Shown: in pieces, positions 51,789 through 62,028 of the stretch
Position numbering within the stretch: the first letter of the stretch is position 1
Layout of the letters: each line of letters opens with the position of its first letter
Assembly: GCA_964219355.1 (NCBI GenBank)
Contig: CAXPOZ010000006.1
Location: 70,707 to 134,706 of the forward strand
Origin: Parvularcula sp964219355
GTDB lineage: Bacteria; Pseudomonadota; Alphaproteobacteria; Caulobacterales; Parvularculaceae
Direction of reading: 5' to 3'
Length of the DNA: 64,000 bases
Made by a program: the position numbers and the translations under genes
The notes under the pieces: model-generated
What the model saw: only the letters and a program-made list of their open reading frames with translations
Databases searched by the model: none
What the model was told of the DNA's origin: nothing

Positions 51789-52587
51789 CCCCGATAACTG
51801 TTCACGAAGGCACAGCAGCTGTCATCCTCGCCCAGCCGCATTCTGGGACATACGTTCCCGGAGAGATCGAAGCGCGTCTGAACGCCCGCGGCCGCGTACT
51901 TCTTGACACAGACTGGCATGTCGATCGGCTCTATGAAGACCTCCTTCCAGAGGCCAGCGTGGTCCGGGCGAATTTTCATCGCTATGTCATCGACGCCAAT
52001 CGCGACCCTTCAGGCGCGAGCCTCTATCCCGGCCAGAACACGACCGGCCTCGTCCCTCTCGTCACGTTTGACGAACAGCCAATCTGGGCGGAACCGCCTA
52101 CAGATGAAGAGATTGAGGCGCGGCGCAGGGACTATCATTCCGTCTATCATGCTGCGCTGTCGCGGGAGATCGAAAGGGTGAAGGCCCGCCACGGCGTCGC
52201 CGTCCTTTATGACTGCCATTCGATCAGGTCCCGGTTGCCATTCCTTTTCGAGGATGAGTTGCCCGACCTCAATATCGGCACGAATAATGGCGAGACCTGC
52301 GCACGCGCCATGGAGATTGCTGCCACTGATATTTGTGCGCAGTCGGATTTTTCTCATGTTCTCAATGGCCGTTTCCGGGGCGGCTGGACAACGCGTCATT
52401 ATGGAAAGCCCCTAACGGGCGTCCATGCGATCCAGATGGAGATCGCCCAGCACTGCTATCTTGAAACCGAAGCGCCGCCCTTCGCCTATGACGAGGGCAA
52501 GACGGATGAATTGCGCAAGACGCTCAGGCAGATACTCGAACGCATCAATGCACTGGCGCTCAGCGGAGAACTCGAAGGAGACGGATC

Positions 52588-52591
<4 letters not shown>
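51785..52591 (+). CDS. hutG: N-formylglutamate deformylase
   Basis: Last step of the five-step pathway: hydrolyses N-formyl-L-glutamate to glutamate and formate. 268 residues. DTDWHVDRLYEDL, VIDANRDPSG, VLYDCHSIRSR and TRHYGKP are characteristic of the FGase family and include likely metal ligands. Overlaps hutH and hutU by 4 bp each. Confidence 0.95.
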
Positions 52592-54255
<1,664 letters not shown>

Positions 54256-54342
54256 TCTGACGAAGATCGCGACTACGGCGCGGCCGATCAGGCCGCTCCC
54301 GTGGAGGCAACGGACAAAGCGAAATTGGCCGTAACGAAGAGA

Positions 54343-54387
54343 TGGCGCACCCGAGAGGATTCGAACCTCTGGCCTCTGCCTTCGGAG
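54343..54387 (-). other. 3' fragment of tRNA-Arg(CCG): attachment site
   Basis: Read on the minus strand, the 45 bases run from the anticodon loop (CTCCGAA, anticodon CCG) through the variable loop and T arm (AGAGG-TTCGAAT-CCTCT) to the acceptor end and CCA. The sequence to the right does not supply a matching anticodon 5' stem, D arm or acceptor strand, so it is not a complete tRNA gene. This is the usual leftover when a tyrosine integrase inserts an element at the 3' end of a tRNA gene; the integrase gene is 179 bp away. The rebuilt whole tRNA should lie beyond the right edge. Confidence 0.85.
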
Positions 54388-54565
54388 CTGGTCTAAGGGC
54401 CTATCCGAATTGCACGATAGGGCACGCCAGAGCACGATAACCACCTGAAAATTATTGATTTTCAGAATCCGCTCTCCGAAGTCTCTATCCGAGAATACGC
54501 CTTGATTTCCGCCCGCGTGCTTGCGTGGTGCTTACTCGAAATCGGGGCTTCCGAGGGACGGGAGC
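54388..54565. promoter_or_regulatory. Element end: inverted repeats before the integrase gene
   Basis: The gap between hutU and the integrase (310 bp) holds the tRNA fragment and, inside the element, two inverted repeats: CCTATC/GATAGG spaced by 10 bp near 54402-54423, and CTGAAAAT/ATTTTCAG spaced by 5 bp at 54445-54465. They are candidates for integrase arm sites or for the integrase promoter operator. No gene is seen. Confidence 0.5.
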
Positions 54566-55918
54566 ATGACCAAACTGACCAAACGGTTCGTAGAGACCGC
54601 CGAGCCGCAGAGCAAAGGTCACGTCATCTGGGATGACGAACTGCCGGGCTTCGGTCTTCGTGTCTATCCCTCGGGCAAGCGCAGCTACATCGTCCAGTAC
54701 CGCTCTCGTGGCCGTTCACGTCGCTACACGATTGGCCTTCATGGCGCCTGGACGCCCGAGACCGCGCGCCGCGAAGCCAAGGCCCTGCTCGGACATGTCG
54801 CGCATGGCGGCGATCCTGCTGAAGAACGCGAGGAAGATCGCAAGGCGCTGACCATCAAGCAGCTCTGCGAGCAGTATATCGCCGACATGGAAGCTGGCCT
54901 CATCCTGGGAAAAGGCGGCCGGCCAAAGAAGGACACCACCATCGCCACCGATGTCGGCCGTATCCGCAGGCACATCATTCCTCTTCTCGGGGCACGACGT
55001 GTGCGGGACATCACCAAGCCGGACATGAACAATCTGATGAAGGACATCATTGCCGGCAAGACGCGCGTGACCGTGAAGACCGAAAAGCTCCGCGGCAAGG
55101 CCATCGTCCGCGGCGGCCGCGGAACCGCGATCCGAACGATGGGTCTGCTTGGCGGCATCTTCTCATACGCAGTCGAGGCTGGGGTGATCGAGCACAATCC
55201 CACGCATGGCCTCCGCAAACCGAAATATCAGGTCCGCGACCGCCGGCTCAGCGAAGCCGAGTATCGGGTTCTAGGCAGCATTCTCAGGGAGGCGCAGGGA
55301 AGCGACCGCTACAGGATACATGCCGAGATCCTCCGGCTGATCGCGGTGACGGGCTGCCGGCGCGGCGAAATCGTCAATCTCAAATGGAGCGAGGTCGATC
55401 TCGAAGGGAGCTGCCTGCGGTTGATCGACAGCAAGGAAGGCTCCTCGGTTCGTCCGGTTGGGCTCCCCGTCGTGGAGTATCTAGAGGAGGAGCGGCCTCA
55501 GAGAACCGGCACCTACGTCTTTCCCGGCCAGGGCATCGACAACGTGGTCGGAAACTTCCCGCAGAGCTGGAAGAAGCTGTTCAAGGACACACCGCTCTGG
55601 GACGTCACACCTCACGTGCTCCGGCACAGTTTCGCGAGCATCGCGAACGATCTGGGCTTCACCGAGATCACGATTGCCGCGCTGATCGGTCATGCCAAGG
55701 GATCAGTCACGAGCAAATACGTCCACACACTCGATTCTACACTGATCATGGCGGCAGACACCGTGTCCGGCTATGTGAAAGCACTGCTGGAAGGCGTGGA
55801 GTTCAGGCGGAACACCTACACATTGGATCGGCAATCCCGGAGAAGCGCTATCGCTTCAATGCTAACAGCATCAAGGCCAGCAGAAGTGAGCCCCACCGAC
55901 GAAGTCATGTCGCGCTAA
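54566..55918 (+). CDS. Tyrosine recombinase (P4-type integrase)
   Basis: 450-residue site-specific recombinase. The N-terminal DUF4102-like arm-binding domain contains DDELPGFGLRVYPSGKRSY and YTIGLHGAWTPETARREAK. The catalytic domain carries Arg in TGCRRGEIVNLKW, the H-x-x-R box HVLRHSFAS, and a C-terminal LIGHAKGSVTSKYVH with the nucleophile Tyr. The start at 54566 has GGGACGGGAG upstream. It lies next to the tRNA-Arg fragment and should catalyse integration and excision of the element. Confidence 0.94.
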   Translation: MTKLTKRFVETAEPQSKGHVIWDDELPGFGLRVYPSGKRSYIVQYRSRGRSRRYTIGLHGAWTPETARREAKALLGHVAHGGDPAEEREEDRKALTIKQLCEQYIADMEAGLILGKGGRPKKDTTIATDVGRIRRHIIPLLGARRVRDITKPDMNNLMKDIIAGKTRVTVKTEKLRGKAIVRGGRGTAIRTMGLLGGIFSYAVEAGVIEHNPTHGLRKPKYQVRDRRLSEAEYRVLGSILREAQGSDRYRIHAEILRLIAVTGCRRGEIVNLKWSEVDLEGSCLRLIDSKEGSSVRPVGLPVVEYLEEERPQRTGTYVFPGQGIDNVVGNFPQSWKKLFKDTPLWDVTPHVLRHSFASIANDLGFTEITIAALIGHAKGSVTSKYVHTLDSTLIMAADTVSGYVKALLEGVEFRRNTYTLDRQSRRSAIASMLTASRPAEVSPTDEVMSR

Positions 55919-56017
55919 ATGGCATATTTGGCAGTTAGCACAGCATTCACTGTCAAATATGGCAGCCAGCATGATCGCGCAGTTGGAGTTGGCGTGTCTG
56001 CGATCAACTTTCTCATC

Positions 56018-56731
56018 TCATAGCAACCAAAGATGCCAGACAGAGATCGGACCAGGTTGCGCCGCCAACGCTGACGAACCGCAATAGATGAAATTGCGTC
56101 CATGGCGCGAATGTGCCAAGTCCATCTTTCCCGCCCCTATGGCAGCAGGCAGATCTTCGATGAGATAGCCTGGCGGAGATTGTGCCATCGCGTTGGAGAG
56201 GAAGGGCGTCAGCTTGGCACCAATCGACGAACCGTCGCGAACATAGGCAATCATATATGCTTCGCGATTACCCCATGCATATTCGCCATCGACGAACCGA
56301 CGAAGACCATTGTCACAGTATAGGGTTTCCGTTTTTGAGTTTGCAGCATCGATGATCTTGGCTTCCACCACGAGCGGGAATCCACGGTGTTTACCCGACA
56401 GGTAAATCGAGAGGTCGGGCCTTTTCTCAAGGTGCGAACCGTCGTAGCTGACGCTTTCCTTCCCACGAGCAACGCACAAAACTAGCTGGCGCCAGAGCGG
56501 ATCCTCCTCAACCATGCCGTTGAGGCGCGCCTCAAGCAGCGCGGTAACTTCCGCTTCGCTTCCAGACATCACTATAGTGGGGGAAGAGGCGCGAACCTGA
56601 CTGAAAGCGTGAAGAAGCCCTTCTGCGATAATTTCAAGGTGAACAGCTGATAGTTTCGGGAGCGGGAGTTCGAGTCCGCGTGTCAGCTCGGCTATCTGGT
56701 CAGGACGCGGCCGGATCGCAGGTAAACTCAT
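56018..56731 (-). CDS. PD-(D/E)XK nuclease-like protein coupled to the DNA methylase
   Basis: 237-residue protein. A restriction-endonuclease-like core is visible: KRPDLSIYL with Asp106 and LVVEAKI with Glu123 and Lys125, preceded by Glu residues in an alpha helix (EAEVTALLEARLNG). It starts inside the stop of the methylase gene (ATGA), so the pair is translated together. Likely the cleaving partner of a restriction-modification or similar defence system; I do not recognise a named family. The 3' side is an AT-rich 99-bp gap before the convergent integrase. Confidence 0.75.
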   Translation of the reverse strand: MSLPAIRPRPDQIAELTRGLELPLPKLSAVHLEIIAEGLLHAFSQVRASSPTIVMSGSEAEVTALLEARLNGMVEEDPLWRQLVLCVARGKESVSYDGSHLEKRPDLSIYLSGKHRGFPLVVEAKIIDAANSKTETLYCDNGLRRFVDGEYAWGNREAYMIAYVRDGSSIGAKLTPFLSNAMAQSPPGYLIEDLPAAIGAGKMDLAHSRHGRNFIYCGSSALAAQPGPISVWHLWLL

Positions 56732-59700
56732 CCCTTCGCCGTCCCTTGCAGGAAATCCACGTGAGACCAGACAATGCGCTGGGCGAGTAGACGGGCTTGA
56801 GTTTCGCTCCAGTATCGCCGCTGGGAAAGCCGTCCGATAAGCAAGGTTCCCGATCGGCTATGCACCAAAATCTCGGATGCCGCAGCGTCGTCTGCAGCAC
56901 GCAGGAGACCTTTCCAGTCACTGTTTGAAGTGGGGTCTAGCTCGCTCTCTGATGTCCGCACCTCCAACCCATACCAAGGCAAGGCAGTCGAATGATCTAG
57001 TGAGTGAACATGCAACTCAGAGCCTAGTCGCTTGCTCCAAGGGGTGAGTTCCTCGGCTAAAACCTCGCAGAAGCGCACCTGCTCTTGCCGCGATGGCATA
57101 GCTTGGGCATCGCTTTTGTTTTGCGCAAAGGGCAAATTGAACTCCAAGGTGTCAGAGATCACTTGCAGGTCACGCCGTCCAAGGCCGTACAAATTTACAA
57201 CCCACTCATCGACCTCTTGCCAGGTTACATTGTCTGTGCGCAAACCTTCGTAGAGTTTTTCGATCTCAGCTATTTTCTTCCGATTGAATTTTCTAAAATC
57301 TGGCAAGGGAATGCGATCTAACGTCGCTTTTTCGACCACCTCTCGTTCAAAACCGAATTCACCACTAGTCATCAGAGCAAACCAAACAGCAAGCTTGCTC
57401 CCTATGACGAGGGCCAAATAGGACGTCAGGCCGCGCGGATCTGCAAAGTCACCTGGACTGTAGCCGTAAAAGGTCTCGTTAAAGACGGCGTCCTTTTCGG
57501 AGACGGCTAAGCCAATGCGACCACTAATCGCGGGAGGTGATTTATGGACCACAAGGAGAGGGCCGACAAATAACTCACGTGATCGAGGGTCATGAATTCT
57601 CTCTTGCGAAAACAAATCTAGCTCCGCCGGATCAACAGAAACGTCCGTAAACGTCGCCGCAGTGATTTCCGGTAGCCCATGCAAATAGCGCGCATCGACG
57701 CCGGGCAAGCCGTCACCGGTCTTACGTATACGGCTGCTTGGCCTTAGCTTCTGATATCCGTTGCCACTTCCTTTGAGATATCCGCGATCGGTAGACCCAA
57801 TCGCCTCCCGCCAGAAGGTATCCAGCGTCGGATGTAGTTTGCTGCGTATCCTCTCAATAATTCCGAGATCGGCCTTCGTTCCTCGAAATAATATCTTAAG
57901 AATCTCAGGCGTCTCGCGAAGCTCGCGCGCCGGAATCACTTCTGCATTCGATGCATCGATACGCATAATGCCGGACTCATTTAGTGACGATTCAATACGT
58001 GGGCTGACTAGTCGAAAGCCAGCACTGTTTTCCGGTTTCCGATTGGTTGCGAATAATAGACAGAAGGGTGCTGAAATTTCGGGCCAGACTTTGGTCTGGC
58101 GCAGCTCGACGCCATTGATGACCGACGAAATATCGAGTGCATCGAATAAGGCTTGACGGGCTTCCCCCATGCCATCGCCCTGTTGGAATAGTAGCCTGGC
58201 ATGCAGCGCAAAGGTAATCTGGCCACCTGGCTTGGCCCATTCCATGGCTCGCCAAATGAACGGAATATCGAGGACTTCGTTCGGTAACGGAGGAGCTTCT
58301 GTGATGCCGCGTTCAGCGGCAATCCGTGCAACCGTCTCACAAACCAAATGCCAATCGGGTAGTTTCGTGCCACTCGCCCATGGCGGATTTCCGACCACCA
58401 AGTCGTAGCATCCGCCATGCTCGTCACCAACCAGTGGACCAAGGCTTCCAAGCCGTGCACCTGCCACCTCACTTTCAGCCGAGATGCGATGCAGTACTTT
58501 GCCGCGCAGATTTTTGAACCGCAATTTGTCGACGGGCCGTGGATTTGGGTCGAGTTCGATCGACATCAGGTACAAGCCCAAGGCAGCGAACCTCAGCGCT
58601 GCTTCGTTGATATCGAAACCTACAATTTGGCCGTCTAGTATCGAACGAAGAGCGCTAGTGTCTGGTCTTTGCCCTTCAATGCGCCAGCGCTCCGCGACCA
58701 GCTCACGGAATGCAGTAAGGAGGAAAACGCCCGCCCCAGCTGCTGGATCGAGAACACGGGCCAGATGAGTTACCTCCTGCCGTTCTAGAGCTCTGAATGA
58801 AGCACGAACGAGGAGGTCGGCTATTGATCGAGGGGTGTAGTATCCACCTTCACGACGCTGCCGGGCTGGGGCGTGATTGCGTAGATAGAGCTCGTATGCC
58901 TGACTAAGAACCCCCACCGGAATGTGTGAGAAATCAAGATTGTCCCACTTCTCTTCCCATCCTAGAAAGAGTTGGCTGTCCGGCGCGCGCCGCAAGACGT
59001 CGCCAAGAACTTGGTACGCATTATCCGGCAGATGCGAAAAAATATCATCGGACAGTGGCAGAAGATCTCCATTAAAGGTTCTGTCGAGCCAAGCCGATGT
59101 CTTTTCTGCAGACGCACGATTGTCGAACAGGCTGGGTGTGACCGTTTGGGCCGCCATGCTCTTGGGTAACAAGTCGCGATCTGCAAGGAACCGCGTAAAC
59201 AGCGCGCGGCCGACAAGTGAGATGGCGTCCTCATCTGACACGCCGCCAGCCTTGATCAGTTTGTCGATTGATCCAGTAAGAAGATTGAGGACAACGTTCG
59301 AAATCCAATCCCGCTTGCCGATTGCGGCATGGGGACGAATGTTGCCGAGACGGGCAAATGCGGTTGATTCATCGCCGCCGTCCCCCCACTCGACGCGAGC
59401 CTCCGCCGGGGATTTACGATCAAGCGCAAGTCGATAGACGTGAAGTTGTCCGGGCGAGACAAGCCCGAGATAGGGCGCATCACCGCGCATAGCGAGCAAG
59501 CGTCTGATGCGATGCAACTGGCTCTCATCAGTGACTGAGTCAGCATCGATAAGAAATATCAGCGGTGCCCCTTGCCACTCGTACACCGCACGCACGATGC
59601 CCAAATCTTCGTCGCCGGCGCGCCGGGCCGTCAGCAGCGTGGCATAGGGCAGCAGATCCGGACTTTCGCTATCGAATAGGTGCAACGATCTGGGATCGGC

Positions 59701-59736
59701 ACCAAAGGCTGAAGCATTGCTTTGAAGGTCAGCCAT
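56728..59736 (-). CDS. Large N6-adenine DNA methyltransferase (Eco57I/type IIG-like)
   Basis: 1002-residue protein. The N-terminal ~150 residues are unassigned and include a beta-rich stretch with EWQGAPLIFLIDAD. A helical segment leads to the methylase domain: motif I LDPAAGAGVFLLTAF near residue 335 and motif IV VVGNPPWASG near residue 448. The C-terminal ~350 residues look like a target-recognition region (RNRK, GSTDRGYLKGSG, then LPDFRKFNRK). Length and layout resemble Eco57I-type methylases. No nuclease motif is obvious in the chain itself; the PD-(D/E)XK protein downstream may supply it. Ribosome site GAGGTG. Less GC-rich than the hut genes, consistent with transfer. Confidence 0.86.
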   Translation of the reverse strand: MADLQSNASAFGADPRSLHLFDSESPDLLPYATLLTARRAGDEDLGIVRAVYEWQGAPLIFLIDADSVTDESQLHRIRRLLAMRGDAPYLGLVSPGQLHVYRLALDRKSPAEARVEWGDGGDESTAFARLGNIRPHAAIGKRDWISNVVLNLLTGSIDKLIKAGGVSDEDAISLVGRALFTRFLADRDLLPKSMAAQTVTPSLFDNRASAEKTSAWLDRTFNGDLLPLSDDIFSHLPDNAYQVLGDVLRRAPDSQLFLGWEEKWDNLDFSHIPVGVLSQAYELYLRNHAPARQRREGGYYTPRSIADLLVRASFRALERQEVTHLARVLDPAAGAGVFLLTAFRELVAERWRIEGQRPDTSALRSILDGQIVGFDINEAALRFAALGLYLMSIELDPNPRPVDKLRFKNLRGKVLHRISAESEVAGARLGSLGPLVGDEHGGCYDLVVGNPPWASGTKLPDWHLVCETVARIAAERGITEAPPLPNEVLDIPFIWRAMEWAKPGGQITFALHARLLFQQGDGMGEARQALFDALDISSVINGVELRQTKVWPEISAPFCLLFATNRKPENSAGFRLVSPRIESSLNESGIMRIDASNAEVIPARELRETPEILKILFRGTKADLGIIERIRSKLHPTLDTFWREAIGSTDRGYLKGSGNGYQKLRPSSRIRKTGDGLPGVDARYLHGLPEITAATFTDVSVDPAELDLFSQERIHDPRSRELFVGPLLVVHKSPPAISGRIGLAVSEKDAVFNETFYGYSPGDFADPRGLTSYLALVIGSKLAVWFALMTSGEFGFEREVVEKATLDRIPLPDFRKFNRKKIAEIEKLYEGLRTDNVTWQEVDEWVVNLYGLGRRDLQVISDTLEFNLPFAQNKSDAQAMPSRQEQVRFCEVLAEELTPWSKRLGSELHVHSLDHSTALPWYGLEVRTSESELDPTSNSDWKGLLRAADDAAASEILVHSRSGTLLIGRLSQRRYWSETQARLLAQRIVWSHVDFLQGTAKG

Positions 59737-59790
59737 GACAGCACCTCACATCAGCGGTGCGTCGAGCGAACAGAAGGGCGCAGGCTCCGG

Positions 59791-60081
59791 TCATGGGACG
59801 AGATCCAAGCTGCTCTGACGATCACCGCCAAAGTGGCCTTTCCGGGCACCGCCGCGAACCTTCTTCGGTGTTAGCGCCACCTTCGACATAGCCTGGCGAT
59901 AGTCGCCGCCCAGCTCGCTCATCCCTGTGATCAGGACCGCAATCAATGCAAGGTGTGTGGGAAGTTCGCCATTACGCGCATAGTTGGAGATCGAATTCGG
60001 ATTCATACCGACAAGCTCGGCGAACGCGCGAACGCTCAGTCCCGCTTTGCCCAGCTCTACAAGAAAATCGGCGTATGGCAT
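59791..60081 (-). CDS. XRE-like helix-turn-helix regulator
   Basis: About 96 residues from ATG 60081. HTH: LSVRAFAELVGMNPNSISNY. The C-terminal tail is basic and glycine-rich (KVRGGARKGHFGGDRQ), possibly a second DNA contact. An ATG at 60120 would extend it by 13 residues but has no ribosome site and overlaps one of two palindromic repeats that look like its own operators. It lies 54 bp upstream of the methylase gene in the same direction, the position of control (C) proteins of restriction-modification systems. It could equally regulate the AbiE genes upstream. Confidence 0.78.
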   Translation of the reverse strand: MPYADFLVELGKAGLSVRAFAELVGMNPNSISNYARNGELPTHLALIAVLITGMSELGGDYRQAMSKVALTPKKVRGGARKGHFGGDRQSSLDLVP

Positions 60082-60091
60082 ATCATTCTCA

Positions 60092-60135
60092 GCCACATAT
60101 TTTAATGTATCTTGCCACATATTTTTATGTGCGTA
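60092..60135. promoter_or_regulatory. Paired operator candidates of the XRE regulator
   Basis: Two direct repeats with a 22-bp period, each starting GCCACATATTTT and holding an imperfect palindrome: ACATA-TTTT-AATGT (60095-60108) and ACATA-TTTT-TATGT (60117-60130). A 22-bp period is about two helical turns, suiting cooperative dimers. Confidence 0.65.
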
Positions 60136-60209
60136 AACGTTCGTCGCGTTACTGCCACTCGCATCCCGATAGGGTCTATCGAGTGTCTGTCGTATTGATG
60201 AATGCGTGC

Positions 60210-61091
60210 TCACGACGATCTCTCGGCGATTTCAGAGAGACTTAGTTGATGCGAGACTTCGTCGGTACGCGCCCACCTCTGACCAGGAATCCGCTCGATC
60301 ACATCTGTGAACACCCTGATGAATGCGGCGCGTCCGGCAGAGGCATCAAGTGCGTCGGCGCGATCGGGGGTGAGTAGTGCGCGGATATCTCCTAAAAGGT
60401 CTGGTCGCGCGAATTTCGCGAGCATCCGCTGTTCTGCTTCAGCCCGGGAGATGGCCTGACCTTGCTGATCAAGATAGCGCACAAAAAGCGCGACGACCCG
60501 TTCGATGTCCAAATCGGGAAGCGCATTGAGCGCATGATCGAGATCGAAAAGATCGCGTCCTTTATCGCGTTGCAGCAAGGCACGTAGCTTCGTCGCCAGA
60601 AGCTCTTCCGCGGAGAAGGACGCTATGGTCGTACTTCCCTTGAACCACGGGTTCTCAACGGCATATGGGATTGAAGCCGGTGGATCGAAGGCTTCGATCT
60701 CTGAAATGTTGATCTCGACCTTCAGACGAATCTGCGCTTCGGGATCATCCTCGGCCGGCACACGAAAGCGTAACTTCGGAGCAACTTGGCTCGACGCAAA
60801 ATTCGCTTGCCCTAACCAAGGTTCCAGCACCTCTCGCATAGCATCAAGAATGGGGCCGATAGGCCCTGCGGTCGTCCGAACGAGATCAATGTCTTCGGAA
60901 TACCGTAGCGGTTCCGGAAAGATCACTTTGTTGAGGGCCGTACCACCTCGGAACCTCAGCTCAGATCCTAGGAGATCGTGATTGAAAATCTCCACGAGCG
61001 CTCGCGAGATGATCAAATCTTGCTCAACCTGCCTCGGCTCAGCCCAGGGCGCCGTCAGACTCCAGGCGGTGATGTTCGTCTCGGGGATCAT
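60210..61091 (-). CDS. abiEii: AbiEii-type nucleotidyltransferase toxin
   Basis: 293-residue protein of the nucleotidyltransferase AbiEii/AbiGii toxin family. The polymerase-beta-like motif is FRGGTALNKV followed by LRYSEDIDLVR (the DxD pair), and the later SAEELLATKLRALLQRDKGRD is typical of the family. Such toxins add nucleotides to tRNAs and stop growth upon phage infection (family knowledge). Translation begins inside the antitoxin stop (ATGA), the classical type IV toxin-antitoxin arrangement. Confidence 0.9.
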   Translation of the reverse strand: MIPETNITAWSLTAPWAEPRQVEQDLIISRALVEIFNHDLLGSELRFRGGTALNKVIFPEPLRYSEDIDLVRTTAGPIGPILDAMREVLEPWLGQANFASSQVAPKLRFRVPAEDDPEAQIRLKVEINISEIEAFDPPASIPYAVENPWFKGSTTIASFSAEELLATKLRALLQRDKGRDLFDLDHALNALPDLDIERVVALFVRYLDQQGQAISRAEAEQRMLAKFARPDLLGDIRALLTPDRADALDASAGRAAFIRVFTDVIERIPGQRWARTDEVSHQLSLSEIAERSS

Positions 61092-61912
61092 TGTTCATCG
61101 ACCTCAATTGGCCGGCGGACAATGACGTGCCAGCGTGAGCTGCGTTCTCGTTCGTCGCTGGACGCGATTACGCTTGCTTCTCCAGGTTCGAGTTCGACCC
61201 ACGGCACATTGCCGTTACGGAGATGCCTCTCCAAACTGGATGCTATCTCCTCTTGTCCAAGGTGTTCGAGAATGTATCCGAGGCGCTGAACGACAGACCG
61301 CTCAAACTTCGGCGCCAACGCGTCGAGGCGTTCTGGGTCAATTTGGGCGGCGAGTTCGTTAAGAACACCTGCCGCATGACTGATGCCTCCGCTGGCTTGT
61401 GGATAGCGCACAAGGTCCAAGGCGGTCAAAGCCGGTGATGACACGCGCATCGAACCTGTATCGGTCTTTCTTTGCTCGATACCCTGCTCAATGCTTTCCA
61501 TGTCTTTGCGGAAATAAAAGGCGAGCTTGGAACGCCCGGCCCGAATGGGTTTCCACTGTCGATCGGTTACGACTTGGAACTCCATCACTGCCTGGTGTGA
61601 CGCCCCATGGACTTCTGCAGCCTTCAGAAGCGCCACGTAGTAAGGCCTCTCTGCATCCTTCATCATGGCATCGATGTACCAGCTCGGCGGTGGCGCACCC
61701 CACTTCAGATAGCGCGTGGGCGTGATCACGTAGAAACCTCGACGCGGCACGACGACATGACCACGCTTCTTGAGGCGTGCGGCCGCATCGAGGAACGCCC
61801 CATGGCTTACACCCAGGGCTTCCATTGCATCCTCGCGGGTGAAGCTGATGCGTCCACTTGACGCCAGTTCTTCAACATAGGCCGCCAAGGAGGTGGTGCG
61901 CTCAGGTATCAT
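61088..61912 (-). CDS. abiEi: AbiEi-type antitoxin
   Basis: 274-residue antitoxin. The N-terminal winged helix (FTREDAMEALGVSHGAFLDAA) binds DNA and represses the operon in characterised AbiEi proteins; VPRRGFYVITPTRYLKWGAPP and VEVHGASHQAVMEFQVVT-like segment (LKAAEVHGASHQAVMEF) are typical of the family. First gene of the pair. The upstream region (61913-62028) contains a perfect AATAT-G-ATATT palindrome that could be its operator. Confidence 0.88.
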   Translation of the reverse strand: MIPERTTSLAAYVEELASSGRISFTREDAMEALGVSHGAFLDAAARLKKRGHVVVPRRGFYVITPTRYLKWGAPPPSWYIDAMMKDAERPYYVALLKAAEVHGASHQAVMEFQVVTDRQWKPIRAGRSKLAFYFRKDMESIEQGIEQRKTDTGSMRVSSPALTALDLVRYPQASGGISHAAGVLNELAAQIDPERLDALAPKFERSVVQRLGYILEHLGQEEIASSLERHLRNGNVPWVELEPGEASVIASSDERERSSRWHVIVRRPIEVDEQ

Positions 61913-62028
61913 ATCTCAAAATCCGCTCTACCAGCCGAGTTTTTAATATGATATTGGAATGCAAGCAAGCTTGATATAGATAACTCCGCGTTTAGCGCGG
62001 ACTTTAGCATACAATCCAAGGCGCGCCG
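61913..62028. promoter_or_regulatory. Divergent promoter region between AbiE and the nuclease/HEPN pair
   Basis: AT-rich. AATAT-G-ATATT (61945-61955) and the palindrome CAAGCTTG near 61974 lie on the AbiE side. TCCGCG-TTTAG-CGCGGA (61985-62001) lies 27 bp before the plus-strand gene and could be an operator or a leader hairpin. Confidence 0.5.

Noticed and set aside
54343..54420. Complete tRNA-Arg gene
   Set aside because: Only the part from the anticodon loop to CCA is tRNA-like; the adjoining sequence cannot form the anticodon 5' strand, D arm or acceptor pairing.
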